Part shown: piece by piece, positions 33,801-44,001 of the stretch
Numbering within the stretch: position 1 is the first letter of the stretch
Layout: each line of letters starts with the position of its first letter
Assembly: GCA_018806915.1 (NCBI GenBank)
Contig: JAGKQI010000083.1
Span: 976,900 to 1,040,899 of the forward strand
DNA: 64,000 bases
Source: Phytophthora colocasiae
Taxonomy: Eukaryota > Oomycota > Peronosporomycetes > Peronosporales > Peronosporaceae
Direction: 5' to 3'
Program-made: the position numbers and the translations under genes
Notes under the pieces: model-generated
What the model was told of the DNA's origin: nothing
The model's database searches: none
The model's input: only the letters and a program-made list of their open reading frames with translations

Positions 33801-35010
33801 TCTGGCGCAACGCATCCTTTTGCGGCCTCCCCTGATCCAAATCGGACACGGCGGTGCGCTTTGGAGCCTAGACGTCGTCGGATCGGGATCCGGCTCGGAC
33901 TGGATCCTGTCTCGCCAGTCGACCGTTCCTTCAAGGATCCGGTCCGACGTAGGTGGCGAGCCGGGGCAGCGTGACACGACAGCGGTGTGGACAGGGCGCT
34001 TCCAGGATCCCTCCTCGGCTCTGCGTACTCTCTGGCCGATCCACCGCCGGCTCAGCTCCCTGGCTGGGCCTCTTCGGACGCGGCGGTGGCGGCGGGATCT
34101 CCCGTCGTGGCGCTTCGCGGCAAGGTTCTGCCCACTCGTTGTAGCGCCGGGATCCGACGGAAATGAAAAACCCGGGGTGCGAGGGAACGTGATCCCCGGC
34201 CAGCCACACATGCCGATCTCCTCATTGTGGTTGAGGAGAGACCGCTTTCTCACCTGACATTGGTAGAGATTGTAGATAGCGGATCTTGCCTGGACAGCTT
34301 GAGCTAACGCAGTTGGTACCCATTGCTTGCCTCTGCGTAGCCACAGCTTCTCGTACTCCTTGAGATGGATCTGATCCGGATGCTCGAAAGGATCTCGCCG
34401 GGTTCCAGCCGTATGCCTTCTTGGAGGCAGAGCGGGCGGGCCCGGCCGCTGAAGATCTGCCAAATCACGTCCATGGGAGGCGCACACGGATCTCGTCATG
34501 CAAGCACACGGATCCGTCGCTCCAAGTCGAGTCGGATCCCGGCTGGTACCGCATGAAGTCGCATACCGAGGATCGCGTCGCAGTCGGGTGGAAGATCCTC
34601 GCCGACCCGCAGACATCGCAGAAGTATACCAAGTATCCAGCCAAGGTAACGCTTTGATCCTTGTTTTGCCTGCTGCAATGTACTGGTAGCTGCTCACCAA
34701 TTGAGGCATTCTTGTGTTTATTGACATAGTGTCGATCTGGGGATCCAAACACCCCGACGAGCAAAGGCGGCATCGATGATCGACACCTCGGATCCTTAGA
34801 GTCAAGCAGCTACGGTGGACTTGGCATTGCTTGATTCTTGCACGTTGCCTTGGCCTCCTGCTTGAAGTGTTTGAGCTGGGGACATGGTACTTCCAGTACC
34901 CGCGTGACTCTCCAGGCATGAGATCCAAGGACATGGCAGGATCTCGGATCTCTGGTATCTCATCGTCTGCAGAGCGGAAGCTTGCAACTCTAGCCGTAAC
35001 GTTTCCCACG
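27873..35010 (-). pseudogene. Gypsy pol: protease, reverse transcriptase, RNase H (two types), integrase; frame-broken
   Basis: Minus strand, right to left. DLMPGESRGYWKYHVP (about 34935) begins the protease region; ITLAGYLVYFCDVW-type and DAILGM-type sequence lie at 34680-34560. LWLRRGKQWVPT and PRTPGFFISVGSRRYNEW follow at 34330-34130. Reverse transcriptase: AKIIQVSTSPWASPI, NGVDIRLCIDYRLVNSLTNE, MVYPMPLINDLLEDL, FEWNRMPFGLKNAPQIYQRL (about 31690-31625), with YIDD at 31471-31482. RNase H: LRHFDPDKQP (about 30965), then a second domain LWVVSFDGSARGE and LTVN at about 30430-30280, the extra RNase H type reported for oomycete gypsy elements. Integrase: YPFQVIAMDHIP (about 29320), VDLFTGYV, RRFGASQVIR, and a C-terminal part to about 28200, then a tail. 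The polyprotein is broken into many short frames. Confidence 0.85.
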
Positions 35011-35159
35011 AAGTTCGTACATGTATTTATCCAATAGATCCGTTCGGCTTGTTGCTAAATTGATTCCATGGCCTTCTTGTATCACATACATGTACATAGA
35101 TGTAAAAGATGCAAAATGTTGAACGCTCGTCCTTCGTACCGGATTCAAACCTTCGGCGA

Positions 35160-37560
35160 GCGTTCCTAGTTTAACATCTTCTCGGCAGCTTCTGGAAGCA
35201 TGTGCTTACTTGGATCGAACCACTGAAATCGGATGAGGTTGGTAGAACTCCACTCCATCTGGCAACTTGCCGTGATCATGAAGTTCTCCGCAGCCGCGAC
35301 ATGCCACGAAGAACGGCAGCGATCCGACGGATGACCCCTCTTGCCGCACTTCTGGCAGGTGAGAGACGCTTCCAACAGCCAAGATCCGAATGTTTCCTGG
35401 ATCCGCAGTGCGAGCAGCGTTGCCCTTCGTTGGAAAAACGCGGGTCTATGATCCTGTGGCACTGGATCCGAGCCTGGCTTGTTGGATCCCGGATCAACTT
35501 CTTAGGGATCCGGAAGTTCCTGTCTTGGTCTCCCTGTCGAGGTCCGGCTGTCGTCGAGGTAATCGGTCGCAACCACTCGAGGCTGCTACGTATGCTCTCT
35601 GCGAAGCTCACCATCGGATCCGAGTCCCTCGGAGTCGGATCCCTCAGATTCTCATAACTTGCATGGAGCGGATCGCACCGCGTCGGACCGGTTGGCGGCG
35701 GGGCCGTCGTGGTCTTCGGCCGGAACTTGCTTTTCGGATCCTGACGACGGCTTCTTCTGTCTGGATCTCGCGCGATCTCGGGCCCGCCAGTACGTCTTCA
35801 AGTTGATCCGCGTCCGCCAGTCGGAGTAACAATGTCAGTTGGTCTGCCAGATCCGGCATCCCTGCCGTCTCGATGAAGTGCTCGACGTTCGCTCGGGCGG
35901 CGGGCTTCTAGCATCTCCATCCTTGACTTCATCTTTCTCTGCACGGAAGGCCTGCTACGTTCAAACGGGTACAAGTATTCCAACGGCGACTCCATCGGAT
36001 CTCTTTGCGAGCGTGGTAGTATTGCCACGCCACCCGAGACTCCGAGGCCACAAGTACATGCGTCTCGGAAGGCCTTCAGCAGAGATCACTCCACTTCAGC
36101 GCTTGTGGATCGGCTGAGTTGTCTGTACCAGTTTCGCGCTGGACCAGTGAGAAGATCCTCCAAAGGTAAGGCACTTTTCTCTCGTCTGATGCTTGATCTC
36201 TCGTGAAGGCTGACTTGACTTTACTAATCCATGCAAATCTTGCTCGTTCCTCGTTTCGTGGTGATCCTTGCCCGTGAACTCCTTCAGGTCCGATATTGCA
36301 GAGATCCGGATCCGTTGAATCGTGCTGGATCCTGCCGTAACGGATGCAGCGGTGGTCGTCGCCGTGACGCCGGGGGATGCCAATCTCGTCAAGGTCGTCA
36401 GGGTCATACTCCCAGTTCTCGGGGTGTGATCCTACTGACGATCCATCTCGACGTCCTGATATACCGGATCCAAGCGCGCGTCGTGGCTCTTTGGGACCGT
36501 GAGTCATCTGCCGCTTCCTTCCAAAGAACTTGTCCATGGCTGATTGGAAGTAGGCTTGCAGTCCCTTGGTGGATGCATGCGGCGGATCCGCCATGGCACG
36601 GGGTTGATCACGCGAGGTGTCCCGCCGTTCGCGCTGGCTTGGCATCCGGGGGCATCAGTTGGCATACGGGCCTGCTTGCAACATCGCAGCACCTGTAGGG
36701 CCGAGTGCCATACGTCGGGGTTCCGACGAGCTGTCTGGATCCTGCTTCGGACTCCGCCGAAGCGGTATCGCGCGAGTGATCCTGTCTGGTACTCTGGGGA
36801 CTGCGCCAGCTTGGACACATCGGATTCGGATCACTCGTCGCTCACCGACGAGGGGCTTCAGATCGGCTGGAAGAGCGAGGCCGCTTTGCGATACCGGATC
36901 CGGTCGTCGATCCGAAGCGGAAGAGGGTATCCCCGTCGAAAACACCCGCATGGCAAAAACCAGCTTCTTCTGAGCAGGCGTAGGAGATCCAAAAGCGCTG
37001 TCCAAGCTGTTTCGTCAAGATCTGAGCCGGTGCCGCGATCGGGCGCCGGCAGGAGGGATCCAACCAACTAGGTTGTAGGATCCTCATCACAGGGTGCTTC
37101 CCGGAGGGAAGTCCTCGAGCGCGATATTTGGCGATACGAAGCCTCCAGCTGGGTCGACGACCACTCCGATTTCACCACCGGCTTCTCGTCGACATCCCAG
37201 ATCCTGGCGTTGCCTTCCAGCTTCTTCCGCGCAGTCTTCGTCTTCTTCTTCCGACGTTTTACCAATACCTGAGATCTGCGCGGTGGTGGTGGTGGATGAA
37301 GATCCAACAGCTTTCGCCGCTGAATCTCACCCGGCGGATCAGAACTCGCGTTCCGATCCGCGGGGTCCTGGAAGGACCTGGGGAGGAGTGGGGAGGTTTT
37401 TCTTTCCGAGTCTGTTGCCAGACTCGCCTCCAACTCCTGTCGACAGAGCTCCTCCCAGGGCTCCGTCGATCCGTGGATCTGAGCGTTCAGCGGTGCTGAC
37501 GGCGATCTGCAACGGCACCGTCGGCACTTCTTCTCCCGGTTCTTCCTTCACTTTGTACAG
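35160..37560 (-). pseudogene. Gypsy gag with two CCHC zinc knuckles, frame-broken
   Basis: Minus strand from about 37551 (MKEEPGEEVPTVPLQIAVST). A basic segment (KRRKKKTKTARKKLEG) and a capsid-like part follow: LQAYFQSAMDKFFGRKRQM, then NWEYDPDDLDEIGIPR (about 36400). Two knuckles, C-x2-C-x4-H-x4-C, are intact: CSHCGSRKHSDLGC (about 35375-35416) and CQKCGKRGHPSDRC (about 35316-35357). Zinc knuckles bind the genomic RNA during particle assembly. Multiple single-base breaks; GGATCC words interrupt the coding sequence frequently. Confidence 0.75.
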
Positions 37561-37599
37561 TCTCTTGCGGACTCACGGTGATATCCGCCGTCCCCAAAA

Positions 37600-37619
37600 G
37601 ATCCGGGCACGCGCACCAT
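37600..37619 (-). other. Candidate primer-binding site of the gypsy element
   Basis: Directly after the 5' LTR (minus strand) reads A then TGGTGCGCGTGCCCGG. TGG complements a tRNA CCA end; the primer tRNA species is not identified. Confidence 0.6.
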
Positions 37620-38351
37620 TGTGGTGTAGTGGATCCGCTGGAATGAGCAGGGATCCAACGTTCACACCTGACGCCGCCCAAGACACTGACTAACGGAGGG
37701 GTACTCTGATAACCGGTGGGGCTTGCTGAGGCTCACGCTTGGCCAGTACCCGTCAGTGGGCGGGACTCTGCTCTCTCAGGAACGGGGAGACTGTACACAA
37801 GGCGTGAGGGCTTGAAACGTCCTTGGCGGGGACTTGGGAGGTTGGACTTGCGTGGGTATTCCTGCACACAGGTCCTGGTTGGGGGATCTTGGTCTTGGAC
37901 TCGAAGATCTTGCGGATCCTTGGATCCGGGGTTGCCTTGATGGGTGTGGGGGTCCTTTTCCTTTCCTTTACTGTCTTGCTTGCCGCCTCCTGTAGCGGTT
38001 GGTCTTGAGGGTGTTGAGAGGTCGAGGGATCCTACGGTTAAGCAATCAACACCGTTGGATCCGGGGTCTTCACTAGCGTAAGGTAAGCCGGCCAAATCGG
38101 GGATCCGGTCTTAGCTGTAGCTAGGTATGCGAAGAAACTTGCAGGAAGACTAAGGGGAGGCCAATACACTATCCTCTTCCCTTGTCTTAGGTCCTGAAGA
38201 AAACCACTTGCGCACTAGAAGGTAAATTCGACTCTCTGATTTATGGTTATCCAGTTCCTCATCCTGTACCCCATCTTGCCCATCGCAAATCTCTATCTTA
38301 GATCATGCTGGCTCTCCTGCAACTTCTCCACTATGTCGATGTCTTGGATCT

Positions 38352-38822
38352 TGAGGATCCGAGTTCGGATCCGAGGATCCTGGATCTGGATCTCTGGATC
38401 TTGGATCTTGGGGATCCGGCTTCAGGATCCGAGGATCTTGGATCTGGATCTCGGGATCTTGGATCTTGGGGATCCGGCTTCGGGATCCGAGGATCCTGGA
38501 TCTGGATCTCGGGATCTTGGATCTTGGATCTTGGGGATCCGGCTTCGGGATCCGAGGATCCTGGATCTGGATCTCGGGATCTTGGATCTTGGGGATCCGG
38601 CTTCGGGATCCGAGGATCTTGGATCTGGATCTCGGGATCTTGGATCTTGGGGATCCGGCTTCGGGATCCGAGGATCTTGGATCTGGATCTCGGGATCTTG
38701 GATCTTGGGGATCCGGCTTCGGGATCCGAGGATCCTGGATCTGGATCTCGGGATCTTGGATCTTGGGGATCCGGCTTCGGGATCCGAGGATCTTGGATCT
38801 GGATCTCTGGATCTGGGGGTTC
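38352..38822 (+). repeat. 58-bp tandem repeat, about 7-8 copies, 7 GATC words per unit
   Basis: Unit starts GGGGATCCGGCTTCGGGATC and continues CGAGGATCTTGGATCTGGAT then CTCGGGATCTTGGATCTT. Copies begin at 38410, 38468, 38533, 38591, 38649, 38707 and 38765: steps of 58, except one of 65 caused by an extra GGATCTT. The unit has no stop codon in any of the six frames, so long low-complexity frames on both strands are by-products, not genes. Confidence 0.95.
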
Positions 38823-38825
38823 GAA

Positions 38826-38952
38826 GGATCCGCACTTAGGACCGCGGGATCCGCACTTAAGACTGCCGGATCTGCACTTAAGACCGCCGGATCCGCACTT
38901 AAGGATTGCCGGATCCGCACTTAGGATCACCGGATCCGCACTTAGAACTGTG
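38826..38952 (+). repeat. 21-bp tandem repeat, six units
   Basis: Units of the form GGATCCGCACTTAAGACCGCC (split here as GGATCCGCACTTA + AGACCGCC). Five units of 21 and one of 22 bases account exactly for the 127 bp. A degenerate copy lies at about 26705-26860 in the other LTR. Confidence 0.92.
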
Positions 38953-39138
38953 GGATCCGAACGTAGGTAAGCTAGGCCAAGTGGGTCCTAACTTAGGGTC
39001 CGCCCTAGAATAGGTATCCAGTTCCAGGGACCTGTCCTTATCGTAGCACCACTGTCGCACGTCACCCATCATCGTGGTCGTTCTGCGTCGTATCCGGTTT
39101 GATTTGAATCCACTTTACCACAAATCCACTTCACCACA

Positions 39139-39503
39139 TTATCGGCGATCTCATCCTCTTCTAGACCAAAACCAGTCCGCTGGTGTGCAGCTTCCCGCGT
39201 TTGCCTGTACCGCCCCATCTGCGTTCGCCATCGGCTTTGCATTTGCGCGCCTGTGAGGCGCTGTAGCAACTTGTTCGACGAGTTCATGAAGAGGTGGTCT
39301 GCCATTAGCTGGAACGCAGCCGTCTTGGTCATTGTCTTCCCGTCAATCCTGGTTTTTCCGTCGGCACCGTGAATAATGGCGAAGTTTTCGGGGTCAGCAA
39401 TCCAGTCCAGCAGCACCGTGAAGTCATCAGCAGTAAGGTGGGCCTTCGACTTGCCCTTCGTTGCGGCTTTCGCCTGATTCTTGTCATTCGTGGTCTTAGG
39501 CAT
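39139..39503 (-). pseudogene. Harbinger Myb/SANT-like accessory protein, N-terminal part (cut by gypsy insertion)
   Basis: ATG at 39503 (MPKTTNDKNQAKAATKGKSK), then LTADDFTVLLDWIADPENFA, IIHGADGKTRIDGKTMTKTA, AFQLMADHLFM, LTGAQMQSRWRTQMGRYRQT, GFGLEEDEIADN. This is the trihelix (Myb/SANT-like) DNA-binding part with the conserved Trp and Tyr positions. The frame then runs straight into the LTR (VVKWICGKVDS), so its apparent end is retroelement sequence. The original continuation is at 25385 downward. The accessory protein would bind the transposon ends. Confidence 0.75.
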
Positions 39504-39779
39504 CTCTATCTTAACACACACGAAGGTTAGCAGGGCAAAAGCAACATGCTATGAGCAAGGGGTTATCTACTCGTGTAGTGGCTCCACGAAGCTTGCAGAC
39601 GTTGAGGAAGATATCTAAAAGCGCTTGATCGCCACCAGGGCGATGGCGAGCTACTCCAGGAGGGGATGTACCAGAAGGAAGGAACGCCGAGTGAGCCCTA
39701 GAAGACCGAAAGGGAAACTGAGCAAGGTTTCCTTTTGTCGGCCTTCACCTGCGATTTCCTCACGGGATCGCACATTTCC

Positions 39780-39809
39780 AAATCACCCACCTCCGGAGGT
39801 GGGTGATTT
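39780..39809. repeat. Perfect 30-bp palindrome in the Harbinger right subterminal region
   Basis: Two 15-base arms (AAATCACCCACCTCC and its complement) with no spacer, centred at 39794/39795. It sits about 105 bases from the right TIR. The AAATCACC arm resembles other AAATC-type subterminal motifs, so it may be a transposase or accessory-protein binding site. Confidence 0.9.
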
Positions 39810-39901
39810 CGATTATGGGCCAAATCGAATGTTATTTGAGAGAGAAATCACATCACAGTTTGGACGAAATCGTACGCGATTTTCAAGTATTTTTTCCTAC
39901 C

Positions 39902-39913
39902 CTGACACCCGCT
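39902..39913 (-). repeat. Harbinger right terminal inverted repeat
   Basis: CTGACACCCGCT followed by AAT; complements 22277-22288 with one mismatch. Confidence 0.75.
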
Positions 39914-39916
39914 AAT

Positions 39917-40943
39917 GGTACTACAAAGCTACCTGACACAGGTCCTCAGGCGCATACGTTCACGCATATGCATCGCTAGACTGAAGGTGGACGGTATACA
40001 TTTACCGGGCATGGGGGTAAACTTTACCCCAGGCCTTCTTTCAAATGCGTTTAGAGCAACTCAGCCATTACTGCGTCATAGTTTGCAGCAAAATTGGCCT
40101 TGAAACATTGGCAAACGAAGTGCTCTTCAGATAGATGTCTTAGAATCCCATAATTTAACAACGGTCAAACTTTTATCGGCGCCACAACGAGCCGAGTACA
40201 ATATGCAGCGACAAGAAATACCTATGCACTCGGCCGCCCTCGGGGTCTTGAATCGCATTTGGGGACCCGTTCTGCACGATCAAGTTGACGTAAGTCACTT
40301 CAGAAGTGACGATGTCGAGTGTGCAGCAGACGCACCACCAAAATTGTATATCAGCATTTCAACGTATATCAATCTCTCACCAACGGGACTTCCATCCCAT
40401 GCTATCCAGGATGCGAGACTTAAAATGGGAACACTTTCACGTTCAGGGATTCCAGTGGACGATGCATTGCGCCATTCAACAATCGCAGGGTTTCAGCCGC
40501 AGCTTTCCTGGTGTCAAATCTCACGGCCATGCAACGTGTGGGCTTTCCGCTTACCGTAGTTTGTTATGAAGCCTGCCGCTCCTTTCTCAGTCACCTCATT
40601 CTCCAATTTGCTGGTCATCCATCAAACACAACGCTGAGTAACCTCGTTCTTAAGGTCGTTCAGTACAAAGGTTCCTACTACCGGTAGTTCGGTGGCACAG
40701 TCTCTTCGTGTCACCGATTACTAAAGCTATTGTCCCCGGATGATTGACAGTTGCAGAATAAGGGTGTGGAAAGACCACCAGACCACATACAAATTCCTCT
40801 TTAATTTAGAACTGTTGCTACTTAAGGGACGGGCCTCCTCCGCACAAACCCTCTTGTCTTTGTGTCTGGGGTCTGTTGCCTTCTGCTGGACGAGCAGTCC
40901 TCAAAGAGCTCCTTCCAGACCAAGAAGACCGTTACTCTGCATA
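39917..40943. other. Intergenic DNA right of the Harbinger element
   Basis: An open frame at 40203-40559 (118 codons, MQRQEIPMHSAALGVLNRIW) has no recognisable family and may be chance. A hairpin GGGGGTAAACTTTACCCC lies at about 40012-40029. Nothing else supported. Confidence 0.35.
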
Positions 40944-41322
40944 ATGAGCCTCATCCGCCAGTCCATGCGCGCCCTTAAGGCCGGTATGTGTTTCCCCTCT
41001 TTCTGCCTCTCTCTGGTCTCGCCCTTCCTGAGCAATTTAGGGCCAAATGACCAAAATCTCGCAGTTTTACTTACTTCTACCCGTTCCTTCCTGCTACAGT
41101 GAACACCACGGCTGCTATCCGCCCTGCTGTGGCTCGGTTCTCCACCGACGGCAAGGTGCATGGTGTGCCCGTCCACAACACGCCCACGGAGGACGCTCAG
41201 GTCGTGATCCCGGAGGTGCACCAGACGCTCGAGTGGTGCCTGTCGTCGCCCCTCCTATTCACCAGTTCGACGAGGCCCCTCTTGTCATTGAGACGTACGG
41301 TGATGTGGACCCGTACCACTAG
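40944..41322 (+). CDS. Small nuclear-encoded mitochondrial-type protein, one intron
   Basis: Exon 1 (40944-40982) encodes MSLIRQSMRALKA; a GT-AG intron (GTATGTG...CTGCTACAG, about 40984-41099) follows. Exon 2 continues VNTTAAIRPAVARFSTDGKV, HGVPVHNTPTEDAQVVIPEV, HQTLE, and after one base shift VVAPPIHQFDEAPLVIETYG, then DVDPYH and a stop at 41320. The basic, Ser/Arg-rich N-terminus followed by RFST is a typical mitochondrial presequence with cleavage motif. The mature part, about 60 residues ending DVDPYH, is Pro/Val-rich. I do not recognise the family; a small subunit of a respiratory complex is a reasonable guess, not shown. Confidence 0.6.
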
Positions 41323-41759
41323 AGCAGCAGCTACTGTGCTTGACATGCATAAAGTATGAAGGGTGAAGAAACTTGGAGCAGTTTGCTGTTTCGGCAATTC
41401 AGGAAAACAATAAAAACAAAGACAACACACAATTTGGTAACTTTTGCATGCCAGCTGCGGTCTTCCAGAGCTTTGTTTTGCCTTTTGTCTCTATCTGAGA
41501 GTTAGAATTGCATTTGGAGGAAGAAGAACAACAGCTACATTTCAACGTGGTGGTTGATCCGAAGACGTCAGTGACGTATCTACCGCCGCCACGTTTCTTT
41601 GATGAGCCGCATGTCCGCAAGGTCGCGTCGTTAATGAGATGTTGGGTCAAGTGCCGAGACCCTGTCGTTTAACTTTATCCACTGAGCTACAACAAACGTC
41701 AGACATCAACGCATGAGAAATACGCACAAACAAAAATAACTACCAACCTCGTAGAGTCT
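41323..41759. other. Intergenic region
   Basis: No gene supported. It separates the convergent mitochondrial-type gene and NUP54. Confidence 0.35.
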
Positions 41760-43306
41760 CTGCAGGTCCCTGCGGGCTGAGCTGGCTTGTTGGAGCAGGT
41801 TGTGCTTCCTTCTGGACACGCTGCAGGGACACAGCGTCATTTAGTCGTGCTTTGTATTGGCCGGGCGAGTCCATGCAACGTCTGGAGCTTCTTCAGCGAC
41901 ATCCTACGAATACCAAACACACATAAACTGGGAGTTAGGATCATCAAATGCGGAAGATACTTGGTCGGTCTCAAGCAACGTACGCAAGTTGCTTAATCTC
42001 TTCGCGCTGTGGGAGTGGCTTGCCGTAGTTCTGCAGCAATTGATATCCCCCATGACCCTTCACCAACGCGTGGAACAGCTGCACGTGCTCGTGGCGGCAC
42101 TTCTCCCGAGCTTCTCTTCTGTGGTTCGCGCGGTGGTGCTTCGTCCATCTCCTTGAGCTGTGCACGCATTCATAAGTCGTCCGTAAACTTACTGTACTTC
42201 TCAGCATTGCTCTTGTTGCGCCTTGATACGCTTCCAGCAAGTTATCAAAGCCCAGGATAGGGACAGGAGCGCAGTGCTAAGCGGGTCCAGGTTGTCCAGC
42301 TCGGCTTGATTCCACAGACGCTCGCTAATGTGTGTGGTGGGCGGGTGTACAGGATGACGCTGCGTCGGGTCAACAGTGTTGTACATGAGGAACTTAAAGC
42401 GTGACTGCGCTGGATCCCTGATACGCCTTGCTTTGACTTCTGTGTTGAGTTGGGCCAACTTAGAGCGCGCCAGCACCGAGGATGATCGGGGCTGGCGCTG
42501 TCGAATGCCGCAGGGAAGCTGTACCAAACGCCGAGGGCGCTGCTCCAGGTGTAGCTTAGTGCCAAAACCGCTACCAAAGGCCGAAGATCCTGTAGTAGCA
42601 GTCCCAAAACCAGTTGTGTCGGTGTAGAACCAAAGCCAAAACCAGTGCCTGGAGTTGTCGGTTTAGCACCAAAGCCAAAGCCAGTTGTCGTCGCGCTTGT
42701 CGCCGCTGCAGCTGTAGAACTCTTACCGAATCCAAACGGATGGCGTCGTACTGGCGGGCTGGTGCTGCCGTCCCGCCGGAAGCTAAATCCTGTGCTACCA
42801 GCAGCAGGGGCACGCACCAGTCTCCACCGAAATTAAATCCACTCGACGCAGCAGGTGCAGTCACGCAGTTCCTCCAAAAGTTAAAACCACTACCACTTGC
42901 AGGGGCTTGCGCTGGGTACCACCGAAGCTGAAGCCTGAACTTCAGCAAGGCAGGAGCCGCAGCAGGAGTAGCACCAAATGAAAAACCTGAAGATCGCTGC
43001 AAGGAGCGGCAGCAGGAGTCGCGCCAAACGAAAATCACTGAAGACGCCACCGGGGCTGCCGTGCTCGTCGCCGGTGGAGTAGCACCAAAGCTGAAACTCC
43101 GTCGGAGCCAGCAGCTGGTGCTGCAGGTGCAGCAGCTCCGAAGCCGAATCACTCCGGCCGTATGCAGGAGCCGCCGCTGGAGCTGGCAGGTGTCGCTCCA
43201 AAGCTAAAGCTGCCCAGAAGCGGCAGGTGCAGCTGCTGCACCTGCTCCAAAGCTAAAAACCACTCAGCTGCGGGCTGAAAGTTACTTCTGCTGTAGCCCC
43301 AAACAT
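41760..43306 (-). CDS. NUP54: FG-repeat nucleoporin NUP54-like (indel-broken)
   Basis: ATG at 43306 (MFGATAEVTFSPQLSGF). The N-terminal third is FG-repeat sequence in changing frames: GSFSFGATPA, GFSFGATPAAAPA, SGFNFGG, HPFGFGKSSTAAAATSATTT, GFGFGAKPTTPGTGFGFGS. The conserved Nup54 domain follows: LAQLNTEVKARRIRDPAQSR, FKFLMYNTVDPTQRH, HISERLWNQAELDNLDP (about 42460-42290), then LLEAYQGATRAMLRST, ALVKGHGGYQLLQNYGKPLP and QREEIKQLAYV (about 42090-41985), followed after an intron by the coiled-coil part MSLKKLQTLHGLARP, ending about 41760. Nup54 with Nup62 and Nup58 forms the central transport channel of the nuclear pore. Frame breaks every 100-200 bases, as in the other conserved genes of the window. 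Confidence 0.85.
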
Positions 43307-44001
43307 GACTGAGTTGTGCTGTGGACAAATGTTCCTGAACATTACTTGAAAAGTCAGTTAGGTAAGTTTGACTATATCTGTCTGTATAACGAAGCAGAGA
43401 GACGCAAAACGCTACGTTGCAAGCGTGTAACTTCTCCTCTATATGAAGTCAGTGATATATGCTGCACATTACCTGTCGGTAGCGCGGGGAGGGCTTCCAG
43501 ACGGCTACGCTGAAGGGGGTTAAATCGCTTATTTGTCCAGCAAACCTGCGTGGCGCGGACTCCAGAGTTCAATTCGAATTTATATTCACCAATTGGTCAA
43601 AACTGACCGCATTTACTATCCAATGATTGAAATGTATTATGCTCCGATTAAGTACGAACATATCCGATTTCTTCTTAGCTTCAAAAAGCGAAGAGCTCCA
43701 TAGATGACGAGATGGCTTCGAGCGAGAGAGGCTCCAGTTGGGGCCCCAACGGTTAAATGGCGCATTGAGAGCGTCAGGTACCTCGATCATGTCATGATCT
43801 AGCACCACGAGGATTAACAGCGAAAGAGACGCATCCGTTGGCTCTTACGTCGACTTTTTCGAGTCCTCGAACCTGGCTGTATCAGTGATTCCCGGGGCTG
43901 AAGTGGCACTCTCCGCTTACTTCTGCAACTTCAGCTCTTGGAGACTCCTTTTCGAGGAAAAGCGGTGGTATTATATCACTCAGAGCTTGTAGTACTGCAA
44001 G
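43307..44001. other. Intergenic region between divergent NUP54 and VPS35L
   Basis: It holds both upstream regions. No further gene is supported; short frames only. Confidence 0.4.

Larger units (their letters stand above)
25386..39138 (-). mobile_element. Ty3/gypsy LTR retrotransposon, 13.75 kb, GATC-rich, inserted in the Harbinger accessory gene
   Basis: Two long direct repeats (25386-27046 and 37620-39138) start TGTGGTG and end CACCACA. Pol and gag lie on the minus strand, so the right copy is the 5' LTR. On the minus strand the inner end of the 5' LTR is followed by ATGGTGCGCGTGCCCGG, whose TGG start fits a tRNA primer-binding site. Gag with double CCHC, protease, RT, RNase H and integrase follow in order. 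The flanks suggest a short AAT duplication (GATAAT|GTGGTG...CACCAC|AATGCG on the minus strand). GATC and GGATCC words are strikingly frequent throughout, in both LTRs and in coding DNA. Confidence 0.88.
37620..39138 (-). repeat. 5' LTR of the GATC-rich gypsy element (1519 bp)
   Basis: Starts TGTGGTGTAGTGGATCC and ends CACTTCACCACA on the plus strand; 7-bp inverted termini. It contains a regular 58-bp array and a 21-bp array. Cleaner copy of the pair. Confidence 0.9.
22277..39913. mobile_element. PIF/Harbinger DNA transposon, about 3.9 kb without its 13.75 kb gypsy insertion
   Basis: The left end (22277) starts AGGGGGTGTCAG; the right end (39913), read on the minus strand, starts AGCGGGTGTCAG. 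This is a 12-bp terminal inverted repeat with one mismatch. Both ends are flanked by a direct AAT (22274-22276 and 39914-39916), a 3-bp duplication of Harbinger size. Subterminal copies of AAATCGC...GATTT-type motifs occur near both ends (22312-22375; 39755-39890). Inside are a plus-strand DDE transposase (22594-23941) and a minus-strand Myb/SANT-like accessory gene, the usual two-gene set. The accessory gene is interrupted by the gypsy element at 25386-39138. Its two parts fit end to end when the insertion is removed mentally. Confidence 0.8.

Noticed and set aside
33708..35009. 433-codon minus-strand frame as an independent gene
   Set aside because: It lies inside gypsy gag-pol. Only short parts match expected protease and downstream motifs in this frame; the rest is open because of GATC-type words.
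38303..38920. CRISPR-like array from regular 58-bp spacing
   Set aside because: Units are contiguous tandem copies without unique spacers, in a eukaryotic LTR.
40012..40029. Hairpin GGGGGTAAACTTTACCCC as a terminator or regulatory element
   Set aside because: A single short inverted repeat in intergenic eukaryotic DNA with no adjacent gene end.
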